Positions 16,747 to 26,058 of a stretch of DNA of 64,000 nucleotides are shown here, piece by piece. Below the pieces are notes generated by a model that worked only from the letters and a program-made list of their open reading frames with translations, did not search any database and was not told the origin of the DNA. How positions within the stretch are numbered: the stretch's first letter is position 1; each line of letters begins with the position of its first letter. This DNA comes from a virus, in the IMG/VR virus record IMGVR_UViG_3300029922_000005, positions 62,001-126,000 of that record. One strand, given 5' to 3'. The translations under genes were made by a program, and so were the position numbers.

Positions 16747-17560
16747 TTATATAAACACAGCACTAAATTTCACTGGATCTAAATATAAAATTTTAGATCC
16801 AATATTAATAGAGATGGATTATGAAAAAGATTATTTTATAGATTTGTTTGCAGGTAGCGGAGTTGTAGGATTTAATGTTGTTGATAAATATAAAAAAGTA
16901 TTACTTAATGACATTATAAAAGATTTAATCGATATACATAAAGAAACAATTTATAATTCTGAAATGTTCATAAATAAAGTTAAAAATTTATGTGTAGAAA
17001 AAGATGATCAAGACGGATTTAATAAATTAAGAAAAGAATACAATGAAAATAATACACCAGAAGGTTTATATGCTTTGATGTTATGCTCAACTAATAATAT
17101 GATGAGATTTAATAAAAAATTTGAATATAATCAGACTTTTGGTCGTAGAAATTTTTCAAATAGTACACAAAAAAAATTAGATTTATTTATTGATTATATT
17201 CAACCATATAAAGATAAAATATTATTTTCATCAAAACATTTTTCTGATGTTAAAATATTAAAACCTTGTATGGTATATTTAGATCCACCATATTTAGAAA
17301 CTGAAGCTGGATATAATAATTATTTTTCTAATAGTGATGGTAATAAATTATATGATTATTGTAAAGAGTTAGATAAAAAAGGATGTTCTTTTATGATGTC
17401 TGGAGTTGTAGGCGAGCATAAAAATGGCAAAAGATCTAAACTTATAGATGATCTAATATCTGATGGCTATAGATATAAAATTTTAGATTTCGACTATGAA
17501 AAAGTTGCTAGAAATAAAAATACAAAAAATTCAAAAGAAATAATAATAATGAATTATTAA
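16739..17560 (+). CDS. dam: Dam-type N6-adenine DNA methyltransferase
   Basis: 273 residues, alpha-class order. The N-terminal FTGSKYKI segment and DLFAGSGVVGFN (about 38-49) bind S-adenosylmethionine. MVYLDPPYLETEAGY (about 178-192) carries catalytic DPPY. This is the D12/Dam family that includes T4 Dam, usually modifying GATC, although specificity cannot be read here. No partner nuclease is nearby, consistent with protection of phage DNA. Confidence 0.92.
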   Translation: MSNYINTALNFTGSKYKILDPILIEMDYEKDYFIDLFAGSGVVGFNVVDKYKKVLLNDIIKDLIDIHKETIYNSEMFINKVKNLCVEKDDQDGFNKLRKEYNENNTPEGLYALMLCSTNNMMRFNKKFEYNQTFGRRNFSNSTQKKLDLFIDYIQPYKDKILFSSKHFSDVKILKPCMVYLDPPYLETEAGYNNYFSNSDGNKLYDYCKELDKKGCSFMMSGVVGEHKNGKRSKLIDDLISDGYRYKILDFDYEKVARNKNTKNSKEIIIMNY

Positions 17561-17597
17561 AAAACTCAGTAAAAATTAAATTTTACTGAGTTTTTTA
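17558..17597. terminator. bidirectional intrinsic terminator
   Basis: AAAAACTCAGTAAAA pairs with TTTTACTGAGTTTTT across a 5-base loop, with T-runs on both strands. Ends the 12.96-17.56 kb plus-strand block. Confidence 0.9.
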
Positions 17598-17700
17598 AGT
17601 TTTTCTTCTCTTAACATTATAATTGATTTATCATAATATTTTTGATATTTATCACGATGTTCAAAATTATTAGTTATCCAAATATAACTATTTATAAATT
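17576..17700 (-). pseudogene. possible remnant of a small K-L-x-K-L tail protein
   Basis: On the minus strand an open stretch without a start codon reads WITNNFEHRDKYQKYYDK..REEKLKKLSKI-stop. The EEKLKKL ending matches the tails of the small-protein family elsewhere in the window. There is an in-frame stop upstream and no usable start. It overlaps the terminator. Confidence 0.4.
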
Positions 17701-17775
17701 ACCTACCAAATAAATATAGATATTATTATTTGAAATTAATATTTTTTATATATAAGAAAAATAATATTTTATATC

Positions 17776-19080
17776 GTGCCAACAATAAAAATAGCAGCAA
17801 ATAGAGTAACAATAAATACATCTGGAGTATCATCATCAAATGTATCATCATCATTGAATGGTAATATGAATTTAATAAAATCCCAAGTGACTCAAAAAAC
17901 TAATGATTATATTAATGTTAAAAATGCTGTTAATATATTAGAAATTTATTCTAATTGGAATGGTTATATAAAACTTTATACCGAAGTTCAAAGTAATTTT
18001 ATAGTTGGTGACACTGCATATATTACTTATACTTCAACAAATACAGAGCCAAATATATTTAATCTTGAAAATCCTTCTATACCTGATGAGGGAAGTAATA
18101 GATTTTATTTAGGATATAAAATATTATACGTTAATCAATTTAAAAATGAAATAGTAATAAATAGACATTATAATGATATACCGATTGGTTATTCATTAGC
18201 AAATCAACAAATCAGTAAAATATCATGTAGAGGTGGATATTTATATAACTCTGTATCTGATGGAGTTGTATTTTATAACTGTAGTATTCTTAATGCTGGA
18301 TTTGCTACAATTAGTGGTATTATTAGTATAGGAAATATACCGATATCAGGAGCATTAATTACAGTATCAGGAACAAAAATAATACATACAACAGATTCAA
18401 ATGGATATTATATCATAAATGCGGCATCAGGAGATAATTTAATAAAATGTTATTCTCCTGGATTTATAATAAATACTATTAATGTGCATATCAATTTAGA
18501 TGAGAAAGTAACTCAAAATATTTCAATGATTGAAGGTAATAATAGTATAACTATATCATCTATTAATATACAACCTAATTTTGGTACAAATATTATTTCT
18601 ACATGTTCAACTAATATTATTAACTTTACATCAACAAATTTAGGATATTCACAAAATATTAATTATAAATGGTTTATAACAAGAACTGGAATTAATATAC
18701 CAGTTGGATCTAATAATAGTAATTTTTCATATAATAATTTTAATAACAATGATATGATTTATTGTACAATTATAGATAATGATTTTATTGATGTTTTAAC
18801 TGGATATACCAGTAATGTTATTTATATTAATATATTACAACCAATATTTGAAATTACCGCAGATAAATATACTATAAATAGTAGTGATAGTGTTACATTT
18901 TACGCAAATATTCAATGTTATTCAAATCCAACATTTCAATGGTATATACATAATACACCTGTCGGTACAAATAGTAATATATTTATTTCTGTTCCAGGTG
19001 AAATAGCTAATAATGATATAATAAGTTGTTATATGGGATCTATTTCTAGTACTAATAATATAAGAATGATTGTTATATAA
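17776..19080 (+). CDS. tail/fibre-type protein with carboxypeptidase-regulatory-like and Ig-like domains
   Basis: 434 residues from a GTG start (MPTIKIAANRVTINTSG). Residues 1-160 are a beta-rich N-terminal region. Residues about 175-255 look like a CarboxypepD_reg-like domain (ISGIISIGNIPISGALITVSG...DSNGYYIINA). Then follow two Ig/PKD-like domains (YKWFITRTGINIPVGSN; FQWYIHNTPVGTNSN). Such domains decorate virions of Bacteroidota phages and may bind glycans. No chaperone or receptor-binding tip is recognisable. Confidence 0.75.
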   Translation: MPTIKIAANRVTINTSGVSSSNVSSSLNGNMNLIKSQVTQKTNDYINVKNAVNILEIYSNWNGYIKLYTEVQSNFIVGDTAYITYTSTNTEPNIFNLENPSIPDEGSNRFYLGYKILYVNQFKNEIVINRHYNDIPIGYSLANQQISKISCRGGYLYNSVSDGVVFYNCSILNAGFATISGIISIGNIPISGALITVSGTKIIHTTDSNGYYIINAASGDNLIKCYSPGFIINTINVHINLDEKVTQNISMIEGNNSITISSINIQPNFGTNIISTCSTNIINFTSTNLGYSQNINYKWFITRTGINIPVGSNNSNFSYNNFNNNDMIYCTIIDNDFIDVLTGYTSNVIYINILQPIFEITADKYTINSSDSVTFYANIQCYSNPTFQWYIHNTPVGTNSNIFISVPGEIANNDIISCYMGSISSTNNIRMIVI

Positions 19081-19082
19081 TT

Positions 19083-19117
19083 CAAAAAAAATCTTTACAA
19101 TTTGTAAAGATTTTTTA
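19083..19117. terminator. bidirectional intrinsic terminator
   Basis: AAAAATCTTTACAA pairs with TTGTAAAGATTTTT, with A and T runs either side, between the convergent genes 17776-19080 and 19095-19403. Its right arm is inside the coding end of the latter. Confidence 0.85.
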
Positions 19118-19403
19118 TATTTTCTAACTTATATTTTCTCATATATTTTAATCCTTCTGATTTATTTTTAACTAAATTATATAATTTAGTTGATGATAAT
19201 GATTCAGGTATTTTAATTATTCTTTCATATTTCGCAATACCAACTTTATTTATAAATCCAACATGTTTCATTAGTAATATATAATTTTCTCCAGTAGTAT
19301 AAAAACCATTTTTATATAAATCTTTTCTTGTGAATTTTTCATGTGAATTTACAAAATCTTTAATATCTCTCCATATAGTACTACACAAATCATTAGTTAC
19401 CAT
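19095..19403 (-). CDS. small basic hypothetical protein
   Basis: 102 residues, helical and basic (FTRKDLYKNGFYTTGENYILLMKHVGFI reads like a winged-helix or swapped-hairpin unit). Overlaps the spanin-like gene by 7 bases. Function unknown. Confidence 0.65.
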   Translation of the reverse strand: MVTNDLCSTIWRDIKDFVNSHEKFTRKDLYKNGFYTTGENYILLMKHVGFINKVGIAKYERIIKIPESLSSTKLYNLVKNKSEGLKYMRKYKLENIKNLYKL

Positions 19404-20203
19404 TGAAATATACTATATTGTATACCAAATCCTATACTCCATCCAAATTGTGGATTACCTAAATTAGGTAAAGTATTCAATCCAAATCCTACATAAGGAC
19501 CAAATCCCCATTTTTTTGCTTTAATTGGAGCTTGAATTTGTTTATCAATAAAATATCCTCCAGTTAAATCAGTTATTTTAATATTTGGAGATTTAGATAT
19601 TGCAAATACTTGATATTTATTTTTCAAATCTTTAAATCCATAAGTTACACTAATACTAGTTAAATTAGTATCAAGAACAGTAACATCAGGTTTTAATGTC
19701 CATTTCTTGGTATCTTCATTTGGAATAGCATAAAATTTGCTCATACCAACAATTTTTTGCTGAAATCCACTATCAACATAATTAGTTGAAAACTTCAATC
19801 CATAATGATTTGTTGTACTATCTAAAACAGCTAAATTGTTAGATCCTTGTATACCACCAAGATTACCTTCAACATTAGTTTGTATTGCAGATAAAACATC
19901 TCCTTTAACATTTTTTAATTCATTTGATAATGATTTATTATATTGTTCTAAATCAGATAATTTATTTAAAACTAAATTATCTTTAGTAAATTCATAAGCA
20001 TTTAATTTAGTATTAAATACTTTTGTAATACTATCAGTCATTGCTTTAACATTTTGAGTATATAATTTTTGTTGAAATTCTGCGTTTGCTTTTTCATTTT
20101 TAAGATTTGAGCAAGTCTTAAAAAGAAATATTGATAACAAAATGATAACAACAAAAAATAACAAAGGGTAATATTTTTTTATAAAAGTTAAAAAATTTTC
20201 CAT
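19397..20203 (-). CDS. membrane-anchored coiled-coil protein, possible unimolecular spanin
   Basis: 268 residues. A transmembrane segment at about 13-30 (YPLLFFVVIILLSIFLF) is followed by a long coiled-coil-like region (NEKANAEFQQKLY ... LSDLEQYNKSLSNELKNVKGD), then a beta-rich part and a glycine/aromatic C-terminus (WGFGPYVGFGLNT, FGWSIGFGIQYSIFQW) ending in a terminal aromatic as outer-membrane strands do. Inner-membrane anchor, periplasmic coil and outer-membrane-like tail are the layout expected of a spanin that joins both membranes during lysis (inference). An endolysin is not seen in the window. Confidence 0.65.
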   Translation of the reverse strand: MENFLTFIKKYYPLLFFVVIILLSIFLFKTCSNLKNEKANAEFQQKLYTQNVKAMTDSITKVFNTKLNAYEFTKDNLVLNKLSDLEQYNKSLSNELKNVKGDVLSAIQTNVEGNLGGIQGSNNLAVLDSTTNHYGLKFSTNYVDSGFQQKIVGMSKFYAIPNEDTKKWTLKPDVTVLDTNLTSISVTYGFKDLKNKYQVFAISKSPNIKITDLTGGYFIDKQIQAPIKAKKWGFGPYVGFGLNTLPNLGNPQFGWSIGFGIQYSIFQW

Positions 20204-20248
20204 ATTTATTTTTTATTTTTTTATTATTAAAAAACAGATAAGTTTAAT

Positions 20249-20611
20249 TTAAATGAGTTTTTCAATAAAAGTTTTTTTATTTATATTTATTTGATTGATA
20301 TCATAGCCATTTAATGTACCATAATTAAATGTTCCTCCTCCAAAAAATCCTTCAAATGTTCCACCATAAAAATTACCGCCAGTCCAAGATTCAGGATAAT
20401 TAGATACATCTAATGATATTGAAAAATCTCCGATATCACTAAATATTACAGTACATCCACTATTAGTACTTATTAAAGTCGTTGTACTACCTGATACTAA
20501 ATACCATTGATAAGTTGAATATGCAGTATATCCACTAACTATAAAAAATGTTACTGGTTGACCAATATCAATATTACCTGATGGTAATCTATCTATTATT
20601 ATTTCTGACAT
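20249..20611 (-). CDS. tail-associated protein, PKD-like plus pentapeptide-like repeats
   Basis: 120 residues. An N-terminal PKD/Ig-like domain (GQPVTFFIVSGYTAYSTYQWYLVSG ... DIGDFSISLDVSN) is followed by GGNFYGGTFEGFFGGGTF, the same aromatic-Gly repeat that fills the next upstream gene. Likely a virion or fibre component. Confidence 0.7.
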   Translation of the reverse strand: MSEIIIDRLPSGNIDIGQPVTFFIVSGYTAYSTYQWYLVSGSTTTLISTNSGCTVIFSDIGDFSISLDVSNYPESWTGGNFYGGTFEGFFGGGTFNYGTLNGYDINQININKKTFIEKLI

Positions 20612-20649
20612 TTATTTTTATTTTTATTTTTATTTTTATTATATCAACA

Positions 20650-22515
20650 TTAAACTATTCCACAATATCCATCGACTACAATTGTTATATAATTACCTGT
20701 TGGATATGTATAAGAGCAAAGTGTTAATGTACCTAGTTTCTCTAAAAATTGACTTTGAGTTTGATGTGTATAATTTGTCCAATATACATAAGTATTATTT
20801 GGACTATTATTGGTGACAATATATTGTATCATTTGAATTACTGTGGTTGTAGTTGTTGTAGTTGGAGGAATATATGAAGAATTATCATAAAAGTATGAAT
20901 TCGAATATACAGGAATCATACTACCTATACCTGTTGCTAATAATATAAATGTTAATCCTGTACTAGGAACTCCAACCAAACTAAATTGTCTTGGAGAGAT
21001 AGTATTTCCAGCTAATTGCTTATCAGATGTTGAACCTGTAGAATATTCATAAATTATGATATTATTTGCTCCAGATGGACATCCATTAAAATAAATATTA
21101 AGATTATTTTCTAATGAATTATAATAAATTCCAGTTATATTAAATCCTTCTGATGTAGTAGTTGTAGTTGTTGTAATTGGAATATAAGTTGTAGTAGTTG
21201 TAGTATAAGTTGTAGTAGTTGTGGTTGTTCCAGTTATAGGATATATTACAGATATAGATAATGAATTAGATATACCAGAATTTATTAAAGTTGATATAAA
21301 TGTTCCATCATTCCAATAACCGTCATTCCAAACGCAATCAAGCATATTACCATCACTATATACACTATAATCAAAAATACAATTATTTGAATAACAATTA
21401 GTAAAATTACCATTTTTAATATTTGCATATGTAAAATTACTATTTTTAAAAATTCCATTATGAATTTTTAATCCTAATGAATTATTCATACTTTCCATCG
21501 TTTCAATATTATTATCTTCCATAATTAATATATTACCATCTTCACTTAGCATATTAAAACTTAAAGATTTTATATTAACATAAAATCCATTATATATATC
21601 TCCACCATAAAAATTTACATTATTATATTTACCATTATAAAAACTACCTCCAATAATATTTAAATTTGATATATTTGCATTATATATATTTGCATTATAT
21701 ATAGTATAAGTATCTGAATCATTTTCAATATATCCGCCATTAATATCTACATTTCCATCAATATTACAATTAAAAATTGTACCATTATTAATGACTACAT
21801 TTGTAGTATCACCAGAAATATTTGAATTCGTCATAGCGCCACCATTAAAATATCCTCCATTAAATGAACCATCAGTAAATGTACCATCATTAAAAACTCC
21901 ATCTTCAAATGTACAATCAATAAAATCAGCATAACGAACTAAACCATCACTCCATATAATACCGTTAAATGTTCCTCCATTAGCTGTTCCACCAGACCAA
22001 AAAGTATTTTGAAATGTTCCTCCATTAAATGTACCACCATACCATCCATATGGATTATCAAATACTCCACTATTCCAAATTCCACTAGTCCATGGTTGAG
22101 TCCATTTAATATCTGAATTTATATTATTCCAAAATCCATTATTAAAATAATTAGTATCATCTAAAATACAATCAATAAACTTACCATCATCTATAGTATA
22201 ATTTAAAAATGTACAACCACTAAAATATCCATTTTTTATATAATTAGATTTATTAGTATTACCATTTATATTACAATTAATAAATCTACCAGTTTCAATA
22301 TTACAATTTGTTAATGTACAACTTTCAACTATATTATAATATGTAGTATCATCTGATATTATAGTAGATGTTTGAGATGTATTTGTATTAATATTACTTA
22401 AAAATTGTGAATTATATCCTTCACTTGTAATAATAGTTTTTATTCCTGCATATTTATCTATAAATGTCATTCCATAGATATTAGTATTTTTAAAACCCCC
22501 TTGAGTTACGTTCAT
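20650..22515 (-). CDS. tail fibre-like beta-solenoid protein with Thr-run linkers
   Basis: 621 residues. The first 410 residues are degenerate pentapeptide-like repeats (GGTFNGG, NDGTFTDGSF, WNDGYWNDG), expected to form a beta-solenoid. Two Thr runs near residues 425-455 and 550 separate globular beta domains (FNITGIYYNSLENNLNIYFNG, fibronectin-like; and a C-terminal domain ending IVVDGYCGIV). Thr-run linkers also occur in 24119-24472 and are typical of extended, possibly O-glycosylated virion proteins. Confidence 0.75.
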   Translation of the reverse strand: MNVTQGGFKNTNIYGMTFIDKYAGIKTIITSEGYNSQFLSNINTNTSQTSTIISDDTTYYNIVESCTLTNCNIETGRFINCNINGNTNKSNYIKNGYFSGCTFLNYTIDDGKFIDCILDDTNYFNNGFWNNINSDIKWTQPWTSGIWNSGVFDNPYGWYGGTFNGGTFQNTFWSGGTANGGTFNGIIWSDGLVRYADFIDCTFEDGVFNDGTFTDGSFNGGYFNGGAMTNSNISGDTTNVVINNGTIFNCNIDGNVDINGGYIENDSDTYTIYNANIYNANISNLNIIGGSFYNGKYNNVNFYGGDIYNGFYVNIKSLSFNMLSEDGNILIMEDNNIETMESMNNSLGLKIHNGIFKNSNFTYANIKNGNFTNCYSNNCIFDYSVYSDGNMLDCVWNDGYWNDGTFISTLINSGISNSLSISVIYPITGTTTTTTTYTTTTTTYIPITTTTTTTSEGFNITGIYYNSLENNLNIYFNGCPSGANNIIIYEYSTGSTSDKQLAGNTISPRQFSLVGVPSTGLTFILLATGIGSMIPVYSNSYFYDNSSYIPPTTTTTTTVIQMIQYIVTNNSPNNTYVYWTNYTHQTQSQFLEKLGTLTLCSYTYPTGNYITIVVDGYCGIV

Positions 22516-22589
22516 TTAATTTATTAATTTTTTCATTATTATATATAAAAAAATATAACTTATAAATAAAAATATTTATATATACTAAT

Positions 22590-22946
22590 ATGAGAATAAA
22601 TGAAAGAAAAAAAGTTATAAAAGAAGCGTTAATAAACTCATTTGTTGAAGAACATAACTCTTATAAAAATACTGTCAATATTATTAATAAAGAATTATCT
22701 GATAATGGTATTAAATATCAATATTCATATGACGAGTTTTGTATCGAATTTTTAAATCAAACATTAAAAGAAATTGAAAATGTAGATATATTTAATTTTG
22801 ATGAATATGATTCTTTTTATTCAAACTTTTGGGTATTTAATTTATACAATTTAAAAAATATGTTATCTAATAAACTAGATACACTTGGATATAAATATGA
22901 AGATATTTATAAAAAAGATGTTAATATGAATATTTTATCAGAATAA
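22590..22946 (+). CDS. hypothetical protein
   Basis: 118 residues, charged and helical at the start (MRINERKKVIKEALINSFVEEHNSY), aromatic-rich in the middle (FDEYDSFYSNFWVFNLYNLKNM). No family recognised. Lies alone ahead of the single-strand binding protein. Confidence 0.7.
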   Translation: MRINERKKVIKEALINSFVEEHNSYKNTVNIINKELSDNGIKYQYSYDEFCIEFLNQTLKEIENVDIFNFDEYDSFYSNFWVFNLYNLKNMLSNKLDTLGYKYEDIYKKDVNMNILSE

Positions 22947-23002
22947 TTATATTTTTTGAAATTAAATAAAACTTTTTATATATTCTCATATATAAATTAT
23001 AA

Positions 23003-23071
23003 ATGTTGCAGGAATTAAAAAAATTGAAACATTTAAAGCTAAAAGGCTATAAAAAAAAATTAAAGGCATGA
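23003..23071 (+). CDS. possible leader peptide of the single-strand-binding protein gene
   Basis: A 22-codon ORF, Lys/Leu-rich (MLQELKKLKHLKLKGYKKKL..), whose TGA overlaps the ATG of the gp32-like gene as ATGA. The overlap would couple translation of the two. Too short to judge coding from composition. Confidence 0.4.
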   Translation: MLQELKKLKHLKLKGYKKKLKA

Positions 23072-24042
23072 AAGAATTTGAAAATGTCGATTTATTCGAC
23101 GCAATTGACGCACAAAGCGAAACTCTAGATTTTCTAGAAAAAAAAGGTGGTAGTTTAGATGGTATTTATCGTCCTAAAATTACAGACAAAAAGAAAGGTT
23201 ATGTTTCTACTATTAGATTTTTACCAAATCTTACAAAAGATGGTAAAGTATCATTATCAGCAATTGAAAAACATCAGCATTATGTTGATTTTAAAAATCA
23301 TCCAGAACTTCAAGGTTACTATGATTGTATGAAAAATTTCACAGATAAATGTGATATTTGTACTATGTACTGGAAGTTGAAGAACTCAAAAAACGCATCA
23401 GATGTTGAAAAAGCAGATTTGATTAGTAGAAGTACTAAATATTATTCTTATATTTTAGTAATTGAAGATGAACAAAATCGTGATTTAGAAGGCAAAATTT
23501 TAATTTATCCTTATGGTTACAAAATCAAAGAAAAAATTAAAGATCAAAAAGATGGTATATCATCAGATGCTTGTAATGTTTTTGATTTGGCAAATGGTAA
23601 AGACTTCAAATTGGTTATGAAGCAATTAGGAGAATTTCCTAATTATGATTCTAGTACTTTTTTAGAAGTATCTCCTATTAAAATTATGACTCCAAAAGGT
23701 TTGGTTAAAGTTCCAATTGAAGTTGATGAAAAAACAGGAAAAAATAAAATTACTAATCCTAAAGTTAAAGAAAAAGTAATGACGTTTTTAAAGGAACGTA
23801 CAATTGATCTTGAAGATCATCAACCAAAAGAATGGACTTCTGAAGATAGATTTAAAGTAACTCAAATACTTGATATTATTTCAGGTAATGAAACATCTTT
23901 TGCTAAAAAAGAAGCTGAAAATTCATCTAATGATAATGTATCAACAAAAGAATCAAAATCTAGTAAAATTAATGATGAAGCATTTGGAGATGACGATGAT
24001 GACGCTAACAATTTTTTTGATATTGATTCATCAGAAGAATAA
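23068..24042 (+). CDS. 32: single-stranded DNA-binding protein, T4 gp32-like
   Basis: 324 residues. The core segment GYVSTIRFLPNL (44-55) and a zinc site made by H69/H71, C87, C95 and C98 (KHQHY; DC...KCDIC) match the T4 gp32 DNA-binding core. The N-terminal 30 residues would mediate cooperativity, and the acidic tail (DEAFGDDDDDANNFFDIDSSEE) is the protein-recruiting end. It coats replication intermediates and recruits helicase and recombination proteins. T4 gp32 represses its own translation; the short coupled ORF upstream could serve a similar purpose. Confidence 0.9.
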   Translation: MKEFENVDLFDAIDAQSETLDFLEKKGGSLDGIYRPKITDKKKGYVSTIRFLPNLTKDGKVSLSAIEKHQHYVDFKNHPELQGYYDCMKNFTDKCDICTMYWKLKNSKNASDVEKADLISRSTKYYSYILVIEDEQNRDLEGKILIYPYGYKIKEKIKDQKDGISSDACNVFDLANGKDFKLVMKQLGEFPNYDSSTFLEVSPIKIMTPKGLVKVPIEVDEKTGKNKITNPKVKEKVMTFLKERTIDLEDHQPKEWTSEDRFKVTQILDIISGNETSFAKKEAENSSNDNVSTKESKSSKINDEAFGDDDDDANNFFDIDSSEE

Positions 24043-24061
24043 TTAAACTCACATATAAATT

Positions 24062-24104
24062 AAAAAAATAAGTTACTATAAATAGTAACTTATTTTTTTT
24101 TGCT
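24062..24104. terminator. bidirectional intrinsic terminator
   Basis: AAATAAGTTACTAT and ATAGTAACTTATTT form a long stem, flanked by A's and T's, between the converging gp32-like and Thr-rich genes. Confidence 0.9.
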
Positions 24105-24118
24105 TAATTATTAAATAA

Positions 24119-24472
24119 TTATGCTGTTGTAGTTGTTGTAGTTGTAGGAGCATGAGTTGTAGTTGTTGTAGTTGTAGGAGCATTAGTTGTAGTTGTAGTT
24201 GTAGTTGGATATGCATAAATACTAATTGTTCCTGATACAACAGTAACGCCAGATAAATAAGTATAATCAACATAAACATCGTTATCAACAGGAATTGTAG
24301 TACCTGTAATAAAATTATCTGTAATTGTTCTAATTCCAGTAATTGTAAATCCTGGATAAGATAAAATTGCTGAATCGTCTACGTGAAATGAATATCCTTC
24401 ACCGTAAGGAGCTGTATTACCAGTTGGTTGATAGCTATAAAATGCTCCGTCTATAATTTTTGTTTGTTTCAT
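24119..24472 (-). CDS. virion-type protein with Thr-run repeats
   Basis: 117 residues. A beta-rich first 85 residues (AILSYPGFTITGIRTITDNF, VSGTISIYAYP) is followed by three runs of seven Thr separated by NAP and HAP, a mucin-like tail. The DNA of the tail is a repeat of GTAGTTGTAG type. Probably a head or tail decoration protein. Confidence 0.7.
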   Translation of the reverse strand: MKQTKIIDGAFYSYQPTGNTAPYGEGYSFHVDDSAILSYPGFTITGIRTITDNFITGTTIPVDNDVYVDYTYLSGVTVVSGTISIYAYPTTTTTTTNAPTTTTTTTHAPTTTTTTTA

Positions 24473-24585
24473 ATTTTTTAATTTATTTTTTAATTTCTAT
24501 TATATATTAAATAAAAAAACTGATTTTTTTATAAATATTTTTATTTTCTTTTTTTATATATATAATTATAAAAAAATGATATTTT

Positions 24586-24855
24586 ATGATAACTAATTTC
24601 AAATTATTTGAAAATAATGAACAAATAAAAATAGGAGATGTGGTTAAATGTATAGATCATTCAGATACTGAAGAGTTATTAGAATATGGCAAATTTTACA
24701 AAATTGAAAATATTATAACATATAGGAGTGGTGTTACACAATACAATTTTTATAATATTAATTATGATTGGAATGATAATAGATTTAGATTAGCAACGCC
24801 AGAAGAAAAAATACAATATGAATTAGAACAATCAGCAAATAAATTTAACATATGA
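24586..24855 (+). CDS. tagged cassette protein, SH3-like
   Basis: 89 residues: MITNFKLFENNEQIKIGDVVKCIDHSD...YGKFYKIENII...RFRLATPEEK...QSANKFNI. GDVVKCID - Y.I..I is the common phage SH3-like opening. The MITNFK(L/I)FE tag variant recurs at 38454-38786. Stop and next start share ATGA. Confidence 0.8.
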   Translation: MITNFKLFENNEQIKIGDVVKCIDHSDTEELLEYGKFYKIENIITYRSGVTQYNFYNINYDWNDNRFRLATPEEKIQYELEQSANKFNI

Positions 24856-25712
24856 TACATATAAAAACATATAAAATTTTTGAAAAAACATCCCTTATTA
24901 ATATAGGAGTGCCATATTCTGTTATGAAAAGTATGCAGAAAAATTATGAAATATCAAGTGATGCAGAATGGAAATTATTAAAAGTAAAAAAAGATATTAT
25001 AAAATATTTAACAGAACCTACTAATAATCTAATAGTTTCAATTTGTAAAAATAATATATTTGTTTCATTCTCTTATGAATCAGAATATTATATAGAAACA
25101 TTTAAGTTAATTGAAAAAGATGATTTTGGAAATGAAGATTGGGGAAAAGTAGATAGAGTAAAAACAACAATATCTGATATTTTAAGTAAAATTAAAAGAG
25201 GATGTAAATCATATGTTATAGTATCAGGAGGTTGGTTACCTGAATATTCATCTGAACGAAAATTAAAAAAATCTGAAGTTGAATTTGATGAGGTTACAAA
25301 TCAATTCAAAAGAGATTTTGCTGAAAACTTTACAAGAATTGTTAAAAATATGTACGGTAAAAAAGCTAATATAGTATCAGATATTATTGTAAATCATTTA
25401 AAAAATGTGCAATTTAATATAAGTGATAAAGAAATTCGTGAAATTTTATTTCTAAATGTAGAAAGAGCAAAAAATGTAGATGAATTTAAACAAAAATCAA
25501 AAGATAAAGATCCATATAAACTTTATAATGAGATAATTATGAATAACAGCCTGACAATTTTTGATGAATATATTGTCACATTTGAAGATGAAATGTCAGA
25601 TAAATATAAAGAATATTTAAATATTCCTATTATGATAGAAAATTATACCAGAGATAAGGTATTTACCGCTTTTTTATATTATCTTTACTGTAAAAAACTG
25701 ATGAAACTATAA
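24852..25712 (+). CDS. hypothetical protein with N-terminal tag
   Basis: 286 residues. Starts MIHIKTYKIFEKTSL but ends KKLMKL, so it lacks the NKFN end. The body has GCKSYVIVSGGWLPEYSSERKLKKSEVEFD and a helical C-terminal half. No catalytic motif recognised. Confidence 0.75.
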   Translation: MIHIKTYKIFEKTSLINIGVPYSVMKSMQKNYEISSDAEWKLLKVKKDIIKYLTEPTNNLIVSICKNNIFVSFSYESEYYIETFKLIEKDDFGNEDWGKVDRVKTTISDILSKIKRGCKSYVIVSGGWLPEYSSERKLKKSEVEFDEVTNQFKRDFAENFTRIVKNMYGKKANIVSDIIVNHLKNVQFNISDKEIREILFLNVERAKNVDEFKQKSKDKDPYKLYNEIIMNNSLTIFDEYIVTFEDEMSDKYKEYLNIPIMIENYTRDKVFTAFLYYLYCKKLMKL

Positions 25713-25713
25713 A

Positions 25714-26058
25714 ATGAAATATATTAAAGAATTTGAAAATATTAGTAATGATGATATAAAAGTAGGAGATTATGTTTTAATAAATATTAATTATAATTCT
25801 ACAGTTGTTGGTTCAAAAGAATTTATGAAATTTATAAATAATAATATTGGTAAAGTTATAGAAATATTTAGTCCTAATAAGTTATATAATAATATAACAA
25901 TAGAATATAATAATGTTCCAGAACGTATACGTAAGATATGGTTTATAGAAGAAAATGGTAAAATAATAAAAAATGTTAGATATAATAGAATAGTTGAACA
26001 TGGTAAAACAATTGAAGAATTAGAATTAAAATTACAAGCAAATAAATTTAATTTATGA
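25714..26058 (+). CDS. tagged cassette protein, GDYV/NNIGK barrel
   Basis: 114 residues, MKYIKEFENISNDDIKVGDYVLININ ... NNNIGKVIEIFSP ... IEYNNVPERIRK ... RIVEHGKTIEELELKLQANKFNL. The last 25 residues are nearly identical to those of 31271-31600 on the other strand. Confidence 0.8.
   Translation: MKYIKEFENISNDDIKVGDYVLININYNSTVVGSKEFMKFINNNIGKVIEIFSPNKLYNNITIEYNNVPERIRKIWFIEENGKIIKNVRYNRIVEHGKTIEELELKLQANKFNL

Noticed and set aside
17776-17778. An ATG start for the tail-type protein
   Set aside because: No ATG occurs early in the frame without losing the first beta-rich residues; GTG directly precedes MPTIKIAANRV-type sequence and fits the gap.
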